A stretch of DNA of 15,266 bases from Thermoflexus sp042408365 (GTDB lineage Bacteria > Chloroflexota > Anaerolineae > Thermoflexales > Thermoflexaceae), in assembly GCF_042408365.1 (NCBI RefSeq), contig NZ_JBHOQJ010000275.1, positions 1 to 15,266 on the forward strand, given 5' to 3'. Below the pieces are notes generated by a model that searched no databases, had not been told where the DNA came from, and was given only the letters and a program-made list of their open reading frames with translations. Made by a program: the position numbers and the translations under genes. Shown here piece by piece: positions 15,055 to 15,266 of this stretch. Numbering within the stretch: the first letter of the stretch is position 1; the number at the start of each line of letters is the position of its first letter.

Positions 15055-15139
15055 CGCCCGCTCCGGGCGCTATCCCTTGGCGCCGATTGAAGTTGGCCTC
15101 CATCGGCGCTTCGCGCCGGACGTCGGCCTACGCCGACGT
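15055..15139 (+). repeat. Cluster of nested palindromes before the last gene
   Basis: Four perfect stems are seen: cgcccg/cgggcg (15055-15069), gcgccgat/atcggcgc (15080-15109), cggcgc/gcgccg (15104-15118), and acgtcggc/gccgacgt (15120-15139). The second and third overlap, so they are mutually exclusive, as in an attenuator-like switch. A further acct-gac-aggt palindrome is at 15158-15168. This could be a structured leader of the gene at 15184 or a GC-rich repeat cluster. Confidence 0.45.
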
Positions 15140-15183
15140 GGGGCCTGGTCGGCGCAGACCTGACAGGTAACCTAAATTGAGGA

Positions 15184-15266
15184 ATGGAACCCGTGGAAGC
15201 GTCCCTCCTAGCCCCTTCTCTGACCCAGATCCTGGAAGCGCGTCGCCGCCTGCGCCCCGTGCTTCC
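15184..15266 (+). CDS. Start of a gene cut by the window end, possibly threonine dehydratase-type
   Basis: The frame from ATG 15184 gives MEPVEASLLAPSLTQILEAR and then RRLRPVL at the window edge. The pattern 'PsL.qIleArrRLrPvLp' resembles the first helix of PLP-dependent threonine dehydratases, which read 'tledI..Ar.ri.p.l..TPl'. With 27 residues this is only a guess. The ribosome-binding site (gagga, immediately upstream) is poorly spaced, and another start is possible. Confidence 0.4.
   Translation, partial: MEPVEASLLAPSLTQILEARRRLRPVL

Noticed and set aside
1..15266. CRISPR array, tRNA or rRNA genes
   Set aside because: No regularly spaced repeats and no cloverleaf or conserved rRNA sequence were seen.

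Overview
The window looks like a chromosomal segment of a GC-rich, probably thermophilic bacterium, most likely Chloroflexota. That placement is an inference from gene style (WD40 double propeller, Thr/Pro-rich lipoprotein linkers, GC-rich codon use, REP-like palindromes); no rRNA or marker gene is present to prove it.

Positions 1-2950 are an AT-richer, decayed accessory segment. It holds one intact small gene (223-426), a DUF4177-like gene broken by an amber codon exactly at its conserved Trp (617-862), a 35-codon ORF cut off by an insertion sequence (935-1042), a decayed IS1-family transposase on the minus strand (about 1007-1577) that itself carries a 224-bp MITE-like element (1180-1403), and a decayed IS256-family transposase on the plus strand (1698-2826). 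A 17-bp near-perfect direct repeat (100-116 and 2901-2917) brackets the segment.

Positions 2960-5089 encode a WD40 protein with about 15 repeats. It converges on a three-gene minus-strand operon read 8959 to 5179: a thioredoxin-fold/cyclophilin lipoprotein, a PrsW-like membrane protease, and an MFS transporter whose start overlaps the protease stop. The main observation is here: the DsbA-type domain of the lipoprotein has TGA at the first Cys of its CPYC active site, the second Cys is kept, and the frame stays open for 321 more codons. This is the signature of a selenocysteine (U-P-Y-C) protein. Two stem-loops just downstream of the TGA are SECIS candidates. A damaged or misread TGC codon remains the main alternative.

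Divergent from that operon is threonine synthase (9261-10532), followed by a strong hairpin, a 420-bp gene-poor stretch with a second long hairpin, and a minus-strand DCC/DUF393 thiol oxidoreductase-like gene. Next come a coupled pair, dTDP-4-dehydrorhamnose reductase and a family 2 glycosyltransferase (11550-13339), then a secreted or anchored HExxH metallopeptidase (13554-14951). The window closes with a palindrome-rich stretch (14961-15168) and the first 27 codons of a gene that may be a threonine dehydratase-type enzyme.

Themes: extracytoplasmic folding and proteolysis (DsbA/cyclophilin lipoprotein, PrsW-like protease, HExxH peptidase), surface glycoconjugate synthesis (rfbD and glycosyltransferase), and threonine metabolism.
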